Assembly (NCBI RefSeq): GCF_030297595.1 | Contig: NZ_AP028138.1 | Span: 1,612,001 to 1,676,000 of the forward strand | Source: Polynucleobacter sp. HIN7 | Lineage (GTDB): Bacteria > Pseudomonadota > Gammaproteobacteria > Burkholderiales > Burkholderiaceae | Reading direction: 5' to 3' | DNA: 64,000 bases | Shown: one piece after another, positions 50,484-60,483 of the stretch | How positions within the stretch are numbered: the first letter of the stretch is position 1 | Layout: every line of letters starts with the position of its first letter | Made by a program: the position numbers and the translations under genes | Notes under the pieces: model-generated | Databases searched by the model: none | Seen by the model: the letters and a program-made list of their open reading frames with translations, nothing else | Told to the model about the DNA's origin: nothing

Positions 50484-51320
50484 CTATCGTTTCTGACAGT
50501 AAGGGCAATAATAGGTCGAGCGCTGACCCTGGGTGATTTGCCGAATCGGTGTTTTGCAGACTCGACAGGGTTCATTTGCGCGATCATAGACTTTGGTTTG
50601 CATCATGAAGTAACCTGGATCACCATGCGCATCCACAAAATCACGCAAACTGCTCCCGCCGGCTGCAATCGCTCTTTTTAAAATGGTTCGTACCGCCTCG
50701 GCCAATCGCTCACACTGAGCTTTGCTTAATTTGCCAGCGGGTAAGCCTGGATGAATACCGGCCTCAAACAAGGATTCAGAACAATAGATGTTGCCAACAC
50801 CAACCACCGCTTGCCCGGCTAATAAAAATGCCTTTACCGAAATCGTTCGCTTTCGGGAACACTGGTACAAACGTGTTGCGCCCAACTGCCCCGCAAACTC
50901 CTCGGCGAGAGGCTCTGGCCCCAATTTTTGAATTAAAGGATGTTCTAACACGTCGCCCTTGGTGAATGGATGCCACAAGACAGCGCCAAACTTTCGGGGG
51001 TCGTGAAGTCGCAAACTCAGATCATCAAAATGAATTGAGACTCGATCGTGTGGCTTTAGGGGGTCTTTATGGGGCAGAACGCGCAATACCCCGGTCATAC
51101 CTAAATGAATGATTAAGTAGCCATCGGTCATTTTGAGTAATAAATACTTCCCTCGGCGCTCGATCGTATTGAGTCGTTGCCCCTTCAGAATTTTTGGCAA
51201 GCCCCTAGGAACAGGCCAACGCAGTCGTCCATCAATCACATCGACATGCTTGATCTGGCGCCCTTCTAGATGGGGTTTAATCCCCAAACGCGTGACTTCA
51301 ACCTCTGGTAGTTCTGGCAT
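50484..51320 (-). CDS. mutM: MutM/Fpg formamidopyrimidine-DNA glycosylase
   Basis: 278-residue enzyme excising 8-oxoguanine. The start is fixed by the catalytic N-terminus PELPEVEVTR after Met at 51320. A helix-two-turn-helix region and the zinc finger CRVC-X16-CPYC close the protein. TACAAT (51332-51327) lies only 6 nt before the ATG with no Shine-Dalgarno, so a leaderless mRNA is possible. It is divergent from the TPR-LolB gene. Confidence 0.96.
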   Translation of the reverse strand: MPELPEVEVTRLGIKPHLEGRQIKHVDVIDGRLRWPVPRGLPKILKGQRLNTIERRGKYLLLKMTDGYLIIHLGMTGVLRVLPHKDPLKPHDRVSIHFDDLSLRLHDPRKFGAVLWHPFTKGDVLEHPLIQKLGPEPLAEEFAGQLGATRLYQCSRKRTISVKAFLLAGQAVVGVGNIYCSESLFEAGIHPGLPAGKLSKAQCERLAEAVRTILKRAIAAGGSSLRDFVDAHGDPGYFMMQTKVYDRANEPCRVCKTPIRQITQGQRSTYYCPYCQKR

Positions 51321-51326
51321 CGGTAC

Positions 51327-51349
51327 ATTGTAGATTCGGGGATTAGAAT
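51327..51349. promoter_or_regulatory. Two divergent -10-like boxes in the 35-bp mutM/TPR-LolB gap
   Basis: On the minus strand TACAAT (51332-51327) lies 6 nt from the mutM ATG. On the plus strand TAGAAT (51344-51349) lies 6 nt from the ATG at 51356. Each -35 region would fall on or beyond the other gene's start. The symmetry and lack of Shine-Dalgarno suggest a compact divergent pair producing leaderless messages. Confidence 0.4.
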
Positions 51350-51355
51350 GTGCTG

Positions 51356-52855
51356 ATGGGCTATCAATTGACTTCCATTTTGGCAAATTCTTATCTAAAG
51401 CGTGCATTGCTTTGGGCTATTTGCTGCTGCTCTTTTGGCCTCCTAGTGCCTGCCTCAGCTCAGACCAAAGGAGCTACCAGCGAGCAAGTCTTTGAAATAC
51501 TTGCTTCTGAAATTGCCCTACAACGCGGTGAAGCTGGGTTGGCCTATCAAACCTATTTGAGTCTGGCACGACAAACCGGGGATCCTGCTTTAGCTCAACG
51601 TGCAATGGAAATCGCGATTGCCGCAAACGCAGCAGATCTCGCCTTAATCGCCGCACAAACTTGGGATGAGTTATCACCACCTGGTCAAAGTAAGCCCAAG
51701 GAAGTCTTGGTCACCCTACTCATGCTCAATCAACGCTGGTCTGATGCTATTACACCAGCCATCGTCCTTCTTAAGGAACAGAATATCAGAGAGCGCGAGC
51801 AGATTTTGCTCCAGTGGCAAAGCCTATTGGGTCGGGCCCAAGATGAGGGGGCGGCCTTAAACGCCTATTACAAAATTGTTGCGGCCCTCGTTCCACCTCC
51901 ATCCAATCCTCAAATTTTGTATACCTATGCTTTAGCAGCCGAGAAATCCGGTCAGTTTGAGGTGATGGAAAAAACCTTAAGAACCCTAATTGAACGCAAT
52001 CCAAATGATATTCAGGCACTCAATGCACTCGGCTACTCCTTAGCCGACCGAAATGTCAAGCTGAAGGAGGCGTATGAACTAATTCTGAAAGCGCACAACC
52101 TTGATCCTAGAGATCCGTTTATTTTGGATAGTTTAGGCTGGGTTAACTTTCGTTTAGGGAATAATGAGCTTGCCTTAAAGCAGCTGCAAGACGCATTTCG
52201 TATCAAGCCTGAAGCCGATATTGCTGCCCATTTAGGTGAAGTCCTCTGGACGCTTAATCGACCCATTGAGGCAGAGGAAGCTTGGCGACAGGGTGAATTA
52301 ATCGATGCAAATAATGCCACCCTGCGTGAGACCTTAAAGCGTTTAAAACCATCTTGGGCGATCTCGATGGATGTGGTGGCCAGTCAGTGGGATGGTCGTT
52401 TTGCCGTTAAAGCAAGTGATCGACCCACCCACAATAATCAAGGTGGATCGGGTAGCTTTACCCTCACCAAAAATGGCTTAAGTGATACCTTAGAAATTCG
52501 GGGGCCGATGGGAGGCGCGATTGCCAAGATCACAATTAACCCGGGTGAGGCTATCCTAGAACGCGATGGTAAAAAAGTAAGTGCGATTGACGCCGATACC
52601 TTAATTCAAAATACCTTGGGCCTACCATTGCCTGCGCGTGGTTTATCCAATTGGCTAAATGGGCAATTACGTGCTGGCAGCCCTGCTAAGCTCGAACGCG
52701 ATAATCAAGGTCAAGTCAAACGGATCTTGCAAGACGGCTGGGATTTAGCCTATGTGTGGAGTGAGAATAAGAAAATTGAGCGTCTTACCATGACTAGAAA
52801 TACAAACACGGGCTCGATTGATGTACGCCTAATTTTTGATCAAGTGAATGAGTAA
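51356..52855 (+). CDS. TPR protein fused to a LolB-like lipoprotein-insertion domain
   Basis: 499 residues. A signal peptide ends near VPASAQ (about residue 36); TPR repeats run from about 185 to 330; the C-terminal 165 residues (from about 335) match LolB: WDGRFAVKAS, SGSFTLTKN, RGPMGGAIAKI, LPARGLSNWLNGQ, ILQDGWDLAYV and DVRLIFDQ. LolB accepts lipoproteins from LolA and inserts them in the outer membrane. In related genomes a TPR gene and lolB sit separately before ispE; here one frame spans both and no lipobox is present, so the domain is probably periplasmic or TPR-tethered. A GTG at 51350 is an alternative start. ispE overlaps by 8 bp. Confidence 0.8.
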   Translation: MGYQLTSILANSYLKRALLWAICCCSFGLLVPASAQTKGATSEQVFEILASEIALQRGEAGLAYQTYLSLARQTGDPALAQRAMEIAIAANAADLALIAAQTWDELSPPGQSKPKEVLVTLLMLNQRWSDAITPAIVLLKEQNIREREQILLQWQSLLGRAQDEGAALNAYYKIVAALVPPPSNPQILYTYALAAEKSGQFEVMEKTLRTLIERNPNDIQALNALGYSLADRNVKLKEAYELILKAHNLDPRDPFILDSLGWVNFRLGNNELALKQLQDAFRIKPEADIAAHLGEVLWTLNRPIEAEEAWRQGELIDANNATLRETLKRLKPSWAISMDVVASQWDGRFAVKASDRPTHNNQGGSGSFTLTKNGLSDTLEIRGPMGGAIAKITINPGEAILERDGKKVSAIDADTLIQNTLGLPLPARGLSNWLNGQLRAGSPAKLERDNQGQVKRILQDGWDLAYVWSENKKIERLTMTRNTNTGSIDVRLIFDQVNE

Positions 52856-53726
52856 TCGCCTCGAGCTCCTTGCTCCAGCCAAAATCAATTTGTTTCTTCA
52901 TGTGACCGGTCGACGTCCAAACGGATATCACGAACTTCAATCCGTATTTCAATTAGTCAATTGGTGTGACCGCATTTCTTTAACTCGGCTCGAGCACAGC
53001 ACAATTATTCGGCACGGCGGTAATCCACAGATTTCCCCAGAGAATGATCTAGTCGTGCGGGCCGCTCAGTTATTGAAAAACCATACGAACTATCCATGCG
53101 GGATTGAAATTCATCTTGAGAAAAATATCCCTATAGGAGCAGGCTTAGGTGGCGGATCATCAGATGCAGCCACAGTATTAATTGGTTTGAACCATCTCTG
53201 GGGTCTTCATCTTCCCCCGGCCGAACTGAGTGAGCTAGGATTAAAGCTAGGTGCCGATGTGCCATTCTTTTTATTTGGTCAAAACGCATTTGTACAAGGC
53301 ATCGGCGAGCAACTCGAATCCATTGATCTACCCGATCAAGACTTCTTAATCATTTTTCCAGGAGAGTCAATTGCTACCGAGACTGTGTTTCAATCCGATC
53401 AATTGACCCGAAACCATGCTCCGATTACAATGGCAGACTTCCTTGCAAACACTGGTGAAGTTGGTCAGTTTACAAACGACCTCCAACCAGTTGCTTGTGA
53501 GCTCTGCCCTGAAGTAAATCGAGCATTAAATTGGTTGGCGCAAACGCTCCCAGATGCTACTCGTAAGATGTCTGGATCGGGTAGTAGTGTGTTTGCCGTC
53601 CTTCCAGGATCGATCAATCGACGCGATCTGGAACAACGCTTGCTCAATCTTCCCTCAGGGTGGGTGGGTCGGCTTGTTCGGGGTCTAAAACAAAATCCCG
53701 CTTACAATTCGGTTTTATCAGTATGA
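52848..53726 (+). CDS. ispE: IspE, 4-diphosphocytidyl-2-C-methyl-D-erythritol kinase
   Basis: 292-residue GHMP kinase of the MEP isoprenoid pathway. The opening LLAPAKINLFLHVTGRRPNGYH, the ATP loop PIGAGLGGGSSDAA and SGSGSSVFAV are diagnostic. The start ATG lies inside the end of the TPR-LolB frame. tRNA-Gln follows 6 bp after the stop and is probably co-transcribed. Confidence 0.95.
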   Translation: MSNRLELLAPAKINLFLHVTGRRPNGYHELQSVFQLVNWCDRISLTRLEHSTIIRHGGNPQISPENDLVVRAAQLLKNHTNYPCGIEIHLEKNIPIGAGLGGGSSDAATVLIGLNHLWGLHLPPAELSELGLKLGADVPFFLFGQNAFVQGIGEQLESIDLPDQDFLIIFPGESIATETVFQSDQLTRNHAPITMADFLANTGEVGQFTNDLQPVACELCPEVNRALNWLAQTLPDATRKMSGSGSSVFAVLPGSINRRDLEQRLLNLPSGWVGRLVRGLKQNPAYNSVLSV

Positions 53727-53732
53727 CGCAGT

Positions 53733-53809
53733 AGGGGAGTCGCCAAGTTGGTCAAGGCACCGGATTTTGATTCCGGCATGCGAGGGTTCGAGTCCTTCCT
53801 CCCCTGCCA
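53733..53809 (+). tRNA. tRNA-Gln (anticodon TTG)
   Basis: 77 nt folding as a full cloverleaf: acceptor AGGGGAG/CTCCCCT, D-arm GCC/GGC, anticodon stem CCGGA/TCCGG with loop TTTTGAT (anticodon TTG), T-arm GAGGG/CCTTC with TTCGAGT loop, discriminator G and encoded CCA. It is placed between ispE and prs, as is common in Burkholderiales. Confidence 0.97.
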
Positions 53810-53843
53810 TTGTTATGATGGATAACCAAGACTAGCTAAGACC

Positions 53844-54797
53844 ATGAACTCTGACGCGCTCACCATTTTTACTGGCAACGCCAATCCCACACTTGCACAG
53901 GCGGTTGCTAGCCAAATGCAGTTGCAGCTAGGAAAAGCCTTCGTTGGCCGCTTTTCTGATGGCGAAATCCAGGTTGAAATCCAAGAAAACGTGCGCGGCA
54001 AGAATGTCGTCGTAATCCAGTCGACCTGTGATCCGACCAACGATAACCTGATGGAACTCATGATCATGATTGATGCCCTCAAAAGGGCATCGGCCAACCG
54101 AATTACTGCGGTCATCCCCTACTTTGGTTATGCCCGTCAAGACCGCCGCCCCCGTTCTGCGCGGGTTGCGATTTCGGCCAGAATTGTGGCCAATATGCTG
54201 CAATCGGTTGCCGGCGTTGAACGCGTTCTGACGATGGATCTACATGCAGATCAAATCCAAGGATTTTTTGATATCCCGGTCGACAATATCTATGCCTCCC
54301 CCGTCCTTTTAGGGGATCTAAGAGCAAAAAACCAGCCTGACCTGACCGTGGTCTCACCCGACATTGGCGGCGTAGTGCGTGCTAGGGCATTTGCCAAACA
54401 ATTAAGCTGCGATCTAGCCATTATTGATAAACGCAGGCCAAAGCCCAATGTCTCGGAGGTGATGCATTTAATTGGTGAGGTGGAAAACCGTCACTGCGTC
54501 ATCATGGACGACATTATTGATACGGGCGGCACTCTCTGTAAGGCGGCCGAGGTTCTTAAAGAACGGGGTGCCAAAAGCGTGACAGCCTATTGCACCCACC
54601 CGGTTCTATCTGGGGGTGCAGCTGCCCGTATTGCAGGATCTGAAATTGATGAGTTAGTCGTTACTGACACAATTCCATTGAAACAAGATACAAAATCAGT
54701 CAATAAAATCAGGCAGTTAAGTGTTGCACCACTGCTGGCAGAGACGATCTCGCGGATTACCAAAGGCGACTCAGTTATGTCACTTTTTGCTGAATAG
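53844..54797 (+). CDS. prs: Ribose-phosphate pyrophosphokinase
   Basis: 317 residues making PRPP from ribose-5-phosphate and ATP for nucleotides, His and Trp. The ATP-binding stretch [14 protein letters not shown] and the PRPP loop [15 protein letters not shown] are standard. It lies 34 bp after tRNA-Gln, with a -10-like TATGAT at 53815-53820 between. Confidence 0.97.
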   Translation: MNSDALTIFTGNANPTLAQAVASQMQLQLGKAFVGRFSDGEIQVEIQENVRGKNVVVIQSTCDPTNDNLMELMIMIDALKRASANRITAVIPYFGYARQDRRPRSARVAISARIVANMLQSVAGVERVLTMDLHADQIQGFFDIPVDNIYASPVLLGDLRAKNQPDLTVVSPDIGGVVRARAFAKQLSCDLAIIDKRRPKPNVSEVMHLIGEVENRHCVIMDDIIDTGGTLCKAAEVLKERGAKSVTAYCTHPVLSGGAAARIAGSEIDELVVTDTIPLKQDTKSVNKIRQLSVAPLLAETISRITKGDSVMSLFAE

Positions 54798-54841
54798 CTT
54801 CCTAAGCAACTGATTTCTACCGAATTTTTACTCTTTCAAGC

Positions 54842-54878
54842 TATAATTTAAGGCTTTCCGTTTGGTCGCGGACGGAAA
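54842..54878 (+). promoter_or_regulatory. rplY promoter and leader hairpin
   Basis: A perfect TATAAT (54842-54847) predicts a start near 54854. Immediately after, TTTCCGT (54855-54861) and ACGGAAA (54872-54878) form a 7-bp stem with a 10-nt loop, 23 bp before the rplY ATG. The -35 is weak. The hairpin could protect the 5' end or serve as an autogenous control site for L25. Confidence 0.5.
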
Positions 54879-54901
54879 TTAACCCTTAATTTGGAGTCAT
54901 C

Positions 54902-55549
54902 ATGAAAGTTGTTGCATTTGAACGAAGCGTACAGGGCACTGGTGCGAGCCGCCGCCTGCGCAATTCTGGGAAAACCCCCGGAATTATTTATGGCGGAAAG
55001 CAAGAATCTCCCTGCGCAATCGAGTTAGACCACAATGCTTTATTCCATGCTTTGCGGAAAGAAGCTTTCCATTCATCCATTTTGGATATCGAATTAAACG
55101 GTAAATCACAAAAGGCCTTATTGCGTGATTACCAGATGCATCCATTTAAACCATTGGTGTTGCACGTTGACTTCCAGCGTGTATCTGCCAGTGAAAAAAT
55201 TCATATGCGCGTTCCTTTGCACTTTAAGGGCGCCGAAGAATCCGAAGCAGTGAAGTTTGGTGGAGCGATTGTTAGTCACGTTGCCAATGAAATCGAAATC
55301 ACTTGCTTGCCTGGTGACCTTCCTGAGTTCTTAGAGGTGGATCTGAGCAAAATCGTGGTTGGTCAATCGATTCATGCCAAAGACGTTGCGCTACCCAAAG
55401 GCGTTAGCCTAGTTCTTCATGTCGAGCAAGAAAACCCTGTGATCGCAAACGCTCGCGTTCCAGCGGTTAAAGCGGAACCCGAACCAGGCGCTGAGGCTGC
55501 ACCAGCCGCTGAGGCTGCACCAGCCGCTGACAAAGAAGCGAAGAGCTAA
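54902..55549 (+). CDS. rplY: 50S ribosomal protein L25/Ctc form
   Basis: 215 residues, the long Ctc-type L25 that binds 5S rRNA. An N-terminal L25 domain (about 1-95) is followed by the TL5/Ctc C-domain and an Ala/Glu/Pro tail. GGAG lies 6 nt before the ATG. The tail carries two exact 18-bp tandem copies encoding AEAAPA. The gene is followed by an intrinsic terminator and pth. Confidence 0.95.
   Translation: MKVVAFERSVQGTGASRRLRNSGKTPGIIYGGKQESPCAIELDHNALFHALRKEAFHSSILDIELNGKSQKALLRDYQMHPFKPLVLHVDFQRVSASEKIHMRVPLHFKGAEESEAVKFGGAIVSHVANEIEITCLPGDLPEFLEVDLSKIVVGQSIHAKDVALPKGVSLVLHVEQENPVIANARVPAVKAEPEPGAEAAPAAEAAPAADKEAKS
55490..55525 (+). repeat. Two tandem 18-bp copies in the rplY tail
   Basis: GCTGAGGCTGCACCAGCC occurs twice without interruption (55490-55507 and 55508-55525) with a 5-bp start of a third copy. 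It adds AEAAPA units in frame and is a likely length-variable site between strains. Confidence 0.9.
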
Positions 55550-55567
55550 ATCGTTTCACTCTCATAG

Positions 55568-55594
55568 AAACCCGCTTGATGCGGGTTTTTTATT
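55568..55594 (+). terminator. Intrinsic terminator after rplY
   Basis: AAACCCGC (55568-55575) pairs with GCGGGTTT (55581-55588) over a 5-nt loop, followed by a T-rich TTTTATT run. It separates rplY from pth. Confidence 0.88.
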
Positions 55595-55648
55595 ACCCAA
55601 TTGAAGTCGTTTATAGTTGGATCACTTAGCCTCAATCGACTGATAAAA

Positions 55649-56239
55649 ATGATTCGTTTAATTGTTGGACTCGGAAATCCTGGATCAAAGCATGAGGCCG
55701 ACCGTCACAATGCAGGGTTTTGGTTTGTCGATCGTCTTGCTGCTCAACATAAACAATTTCTTCAGCCTGAAAAGCGATTTAACGGTCGAATCGCAAAAAT
55801 CCAAATCACAGGTCATGATATTTACTTATTGGAACCAGATACCTATATGAATCTCAGCGGGGAAGCGGTTGGTCCTCTCTGTCGCTTTCATAAGATCGGG
55901 GTAAGTGAGGTGCTGGTGGTTCATGATGAACTCGATCTCAAAGCCGGTACGGCTCGTCTAAAAAAAGGTGGGGGCAATGGCGGTCACAATGGCCTAAAAG
56001 ATATCCAACAGCATTTATCAAGCCCCGAATTCTGGCGACTCCGTTTTGGAATTGGTCACCCACGCGACCTACCTGGTAATCTAGCAAAAATGGATGTGGC
56101 CGACTATGTACTAAAGAAACCGAGCTCGGATGAGCAAGAGAAATTAGATGCGGCCATCACAAAAGCAATTGGCATTTTGCCCCTGGTTCTTGAAGGCAAT
56201 ACACAAGATGCCATGCAAATCCTGCACAGCGCAAATTAA
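55649..56239 (+). CDS. pth: Peptidyl-tRNA hydrolase
   Basis: 196 residues freeing tRNA from prematurely released peptidyl-tRNA. The N-terminal LIVGLGNPGSKHEADRHNAG includes the catalytic His, and GGGNGGHNGLKDIQQHL is the conserved core. I start at ATG 55649 (MIRLIVGLG); an upstream TTG would add 16 residues not seen in the family. It is convergent with the ferredoxin gene. Confidence 0.96.
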   Translation: MIRLIVGLGNPGSKHEADRHNAGFWFVDRLAAQHKQFLQPEKRFNGRIAKIQITGHDIYLLEPDTYMNLSGEAVGPLCRFHKIGVSEVLVVHDELDLKAGTARLKKGGGNGGHNGLKDIQQHLSSPEFWRLRFGIGHPRDLPGNLAKMDVADYVLKKPSSDEQEKLDAAITKAIGILPLVLEGNTQDAMQILHSAN

Positions 56240-56244
56240 ATCAT

Positions 56245-57654
<1,410 letters not shown>

Positions 57655-58995
57655 TTAGGGTGTACCTCCGACAAGAACACTGATCATTCTGCGCATATCT
57701 AGGTGTCGTTTAAACGCATTGCGCACATCATCTTTTTTGACCGCTGCAACTTGTTGTGTCCATATATCGAGGGTATTGAGTGGTAACTGATTCCAAGTAA
57801 TCGCTGAGAGGTTATCAAGCAATTTGCGATTGCTATCGAGTCGCAATGGATAGCCATTGATTAAGTTTGCCTTAGCAGCGGCTAATTCTGCATCGCTTGG
57901 GCCATCTTCAATAAATCGTGCAATCGTCTCTTGTAATACATTGAGAGCTTGATCTGCTTGGTCATTACGGGTTTGTAAGCCCGCTTCAAAGGTTCCGGTA
58001 TCGCGCCCCGGCTGAAAGTAACTAAATACGCTATACGCAAATCCACGCTTATCTCGAACCTCACCAACCAAGCGCGATACAAAGCCCCCGCCACCCAAAA
58101 CATAGTTTCCGACAAGCAAGGGAAAATAGTCAGGATTGTCACGAGTGATGGCGGTCATACCCATTGCAATATGAGTTTGCTGTGTTTGAAATGGAATTCG
58201 GATCAAACGCTTGGATTCTGGCTCTATTGGTGAGCGCTCTAAAGATGGCAATGCAGGAATCACTGGTCCCTTAGCGGGTAATGCTGTAATAATTTGTTCG
58301 GCGATTTGCTTTGCTCTGGCTGGATCGACATTGCCCACAATATTCACAATGACTCGGTCTTGGCGATAGAAATCCTGATGGAATCGCTTTAGGTCACCCT
58401 CCTTAATTGCTGCAATTGATTCAATATTAGGGGATCGTGCCAACGGATAGTTTCCGAATACCTCTTGACGAAACCGTTTTTGCAGAACGACTTCTGGCTT
58501 CGTATCGCCCTCCTGAATCGCGGCACTAACGCGCTGCTTCTCACGCATCAAAATCGATGCATCAAAAATAGGTTTCGATACACTAGCTACTAGAAGTTGC
58601 AGGAGTGGATCAAAAATATCGGGTTTACTCAGTGATCGAGCGCGCACGATGGCTCTCTCACCTGAAGCGGACGCACTAATACTAGCTCCCAACTCAGCAA
58701 TTGCATCTGCCTGTTGGGCCTCATTCAAAATGCCGCCCTGCCACTGAATGCCGCGGGTCAGCAGCGCAGCGGTCAAGGATGCCAGACCACTTTGATCTTT
58801 CGGGTCGTAGCGACTTCCTGCATCAATACTAATTTCAATATCGACCATTGGTATGGCGTTCGTTTGAATCAAATAGGCTTTTGTACCATTGCTTAAGGGA
58901 ATCGCTTGGATTGGCAATACTGCCTGGGCATGAGCTGCGATAAACGTCGCAATTAAGACAATTAGCCCCTTAATAAGATGATGATTACGCTGCAT
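57655..58995 (-). CDS. M16-family peptidase-like protein, without the HxxEH site
   Basis: 446 residues with a signal peptide (about 1-25) and the two-domain M16 (insulinase/PqqL-like) fold. The zinc motif HxxEH expected near residue 65 is replaced (GLASLTAALL), so this is probably the non-catalytic partner of the neighbouring gene, as in mitochondrial processing peptidase-type pairs. The C-domain has the R/Y signature GGGGFVSRLVGEVRDKRGFAYSV. It starts 11 bp after its partner. Confidence 0.88.
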   Translation of the reverse strand: MQRNHHLIKGLIVLIATFIAAHAQAVLPIQAIPLSNGTKAYLIQTNAIPMVDIEISIDAGSRYDPKDQSGLASLTAALLTRGIQWQGGILNEAQQADAIAELGASISASASGERAIVRARSLSKPDIFDPLLQLLVASVSKPIFDASILMREKQRVSAAIQEGDTKPEVVLQKRFRQEVFGNYPLARSPNIESIAAIKEGDLKRFHQDFYRQDRVIVNIVGNVDPARAKQIAEQIITALPAKGPVIPALPSLERSPIEPESKRLIRIPFQTQQTHIAMGMTAITRDNPDYFPLLVGNYVLGGGGFVSRLVGEVRDKRGFAYSVFSYFQPGRDTGTFEAGLQTRNDQADQALNVLQETIARFIEDGPSDAELAAAKANLINGYPLRLDSNRKLLDNLSAITWNQLPLNTLDIWTQQVAAVKKDDVRNAFKRHLDMRRMISVLVGGTP

Positions 58996-59006
58996 TGTGT
59001 TCCCTT

Positions 59007-60425
59007 TTAATGACGCAAACTACCTGACATTCCACGCGGCTTCGCAAGCATTGAACGTGGCTGGGGATCTAAAGTCACAATGGTTAAACCATCGCTGACA
59101 AAATACGTATTAATTGCACGTTGGATTTGATCCGATTGAATCAACTGAATTCGCTCAATGATGCGATCTAAGTCACGCCAAGAGACATTCGCCATCTCTG
59201 AACTACCAATCTCCATGGCTTGAGCAAAAATTGAATCGCGTTTATATATTTGTGAAGCAAGCAATTGTGCTTTGATACGCTTTAACTCGGATTCAGTAAC
59301 CCCCTGATTAGCAATGTCTCCTAAGGTCTTCATAATGCCTCTCTCAAGATCCTGCACTGTTTGACCTTTGGCGGCAGTTGCACCAATCACAAAAAGCTCT
59401 GGCCCACGGCTAATTAGTTCGTAACTTGCCCCGGTGCTATTAGCCAGTCTTTGATTACGAACTAACTCTCGATTTAACCTTGAGTTATCGTGCCCGCTCA
59501 AGACGGCAGATAAAACGAGTAAGGCATACGGATCCACCTCATCCATTTTTTTAGGATCTAGTTTGGGAACTTTCCATGCCATCATAATTTGCGGGCTCTC
59601 AGCAGGAGCCTTCAAAACAGTGCGCTTCTCGCCTTTTTGCTCAGGTTCGAGCTGAGGTTTGCGTTCAGGTAATTTTTTTGCTGATATAGGTCCGTAGTAC
59701 TTTTCGACCAATGCTTTCACTGCCAATGGATTAACATCACCCGCCACCACAACCACGGCATTATTTGGTGCATACCAGTCGCGATACCACTGTCGCGCAT
59801 CGGCAGGCTGCATATTTTCTAAGTCGTTCATCCAGCCGATAATAGGATGTCGGTACGGAGAGCTCATAAATGCGGTTGCCATCAATAGCTCACGCATCAA
59901 ACTCGATGGATTATCTTCCGTACGTAAGCGTCGCTCTTCCATCACCACCTGAAGCTCTCGCCCAAACTCCTCATCGGAAAATTGCAGATTTGCCATCCGA
60001 TCGGCCTCAAGCCTCATCACTTCGGCGAGCTTTGATTTCTCAATCTGCTGAAAATATCCGGTGAAATCACGGGCTGTAAAGGCGTTCTCACGTCCGCCCA
60101 CGGCCGCCACCATCCGCGAGAACTCACCTGATTTGACTGTTTTGGTTCCCTTAAACATCATGTGCTCAAGTACATGGGCAACGCCGGTTTTGCCATTGAC
60201 CTCATCCATCGATCCGGCGCGATACCACACCATATGTGCAACCGTGGGTGCACGATGATCCTGGCGAACGATCAGGCGCAAGCCATTCTTGAGTCGATAC
60301 TCATGCGTATCGGACTGAGTCGCAAAAGCATTCCCTGAGACAGGCAAGTAAATAGCAGCCAAGGCAATCAATGCCGACCTGATGGCTCTCAATATTGGGT
60401 TGCTAAACTGGAATTTCGCTATCAT
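59007..60425 (-). CDS. M16-family zinc peptidase (catalytic subunit)
   Basis: 472 residues with an N-terminal signal segment and a complete inverted zinc motif HVLEHMMFKGT (HxxEH), plus a downstream Glu in the expected VVMEERR region. It is predicted to act in the periplasm on short or unfolded peptides; the substrates are unknown. It lies upstream of its inactive partner and is divergent from ftsY, a conserved betaproteobacterial arrangement. Confidence 0.9.
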   Translation of the reverse strand: MIAKFQFSNPILRAIRSALIALAAIYLPVSGNAFATQSDTHEYRLKNGLRLIVRQDHRAPTVAHMVWYRAGSMDEVNGKTGVAHVLEHMMFKGTKTVKSGEFSRMVAAVGGRENAFTARDFTGYFQQIEKSKLAEVMRLEADRMANLQFSDEEFGRELQVVMEERRLRTEDNPSSLMRELLMATAFMSSPYRHPIIGWMNDLENMQPADARQWYRDWYAPNNAVVVVAGDVNPLAVKALVEKYYGPISAKKLPERKPQLEPEQKGEKRTVLKAPAESPQIMMAWKVPKLDPKKMDEVDPYALLVLSAVLSGHDNSRLNRELVRNQRLANSTGASYELISRGPELFVIGATAAKGQTVQDLERGIMKTLGDIANQGVTESELKRIKAQLLASQIYKRDSIFAQAMEIGSSEMANVSWRDLDRIIERIQLIQSDQIQRAINTYFVSDGLTIVTLDPQPRSMLAKPRGMSGSLRH

Positions 60426-60483
60426 GAATAGTTTAGATGTATGAATTATCTAGTTAAGATCACTCTTTTGGATTGTATCGACA

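Noticed and set aside
51321..51407. 29-residue extension of MutM
   Set aside because: MutM must begin with the catalytic proline after Met (PELPE), fixing the start at 51320.
53815..53843. A purine-type operator (PurR-like) before prs
   Set aside because: No palindromic match could be seen in the short gap after tRNA-Gln.
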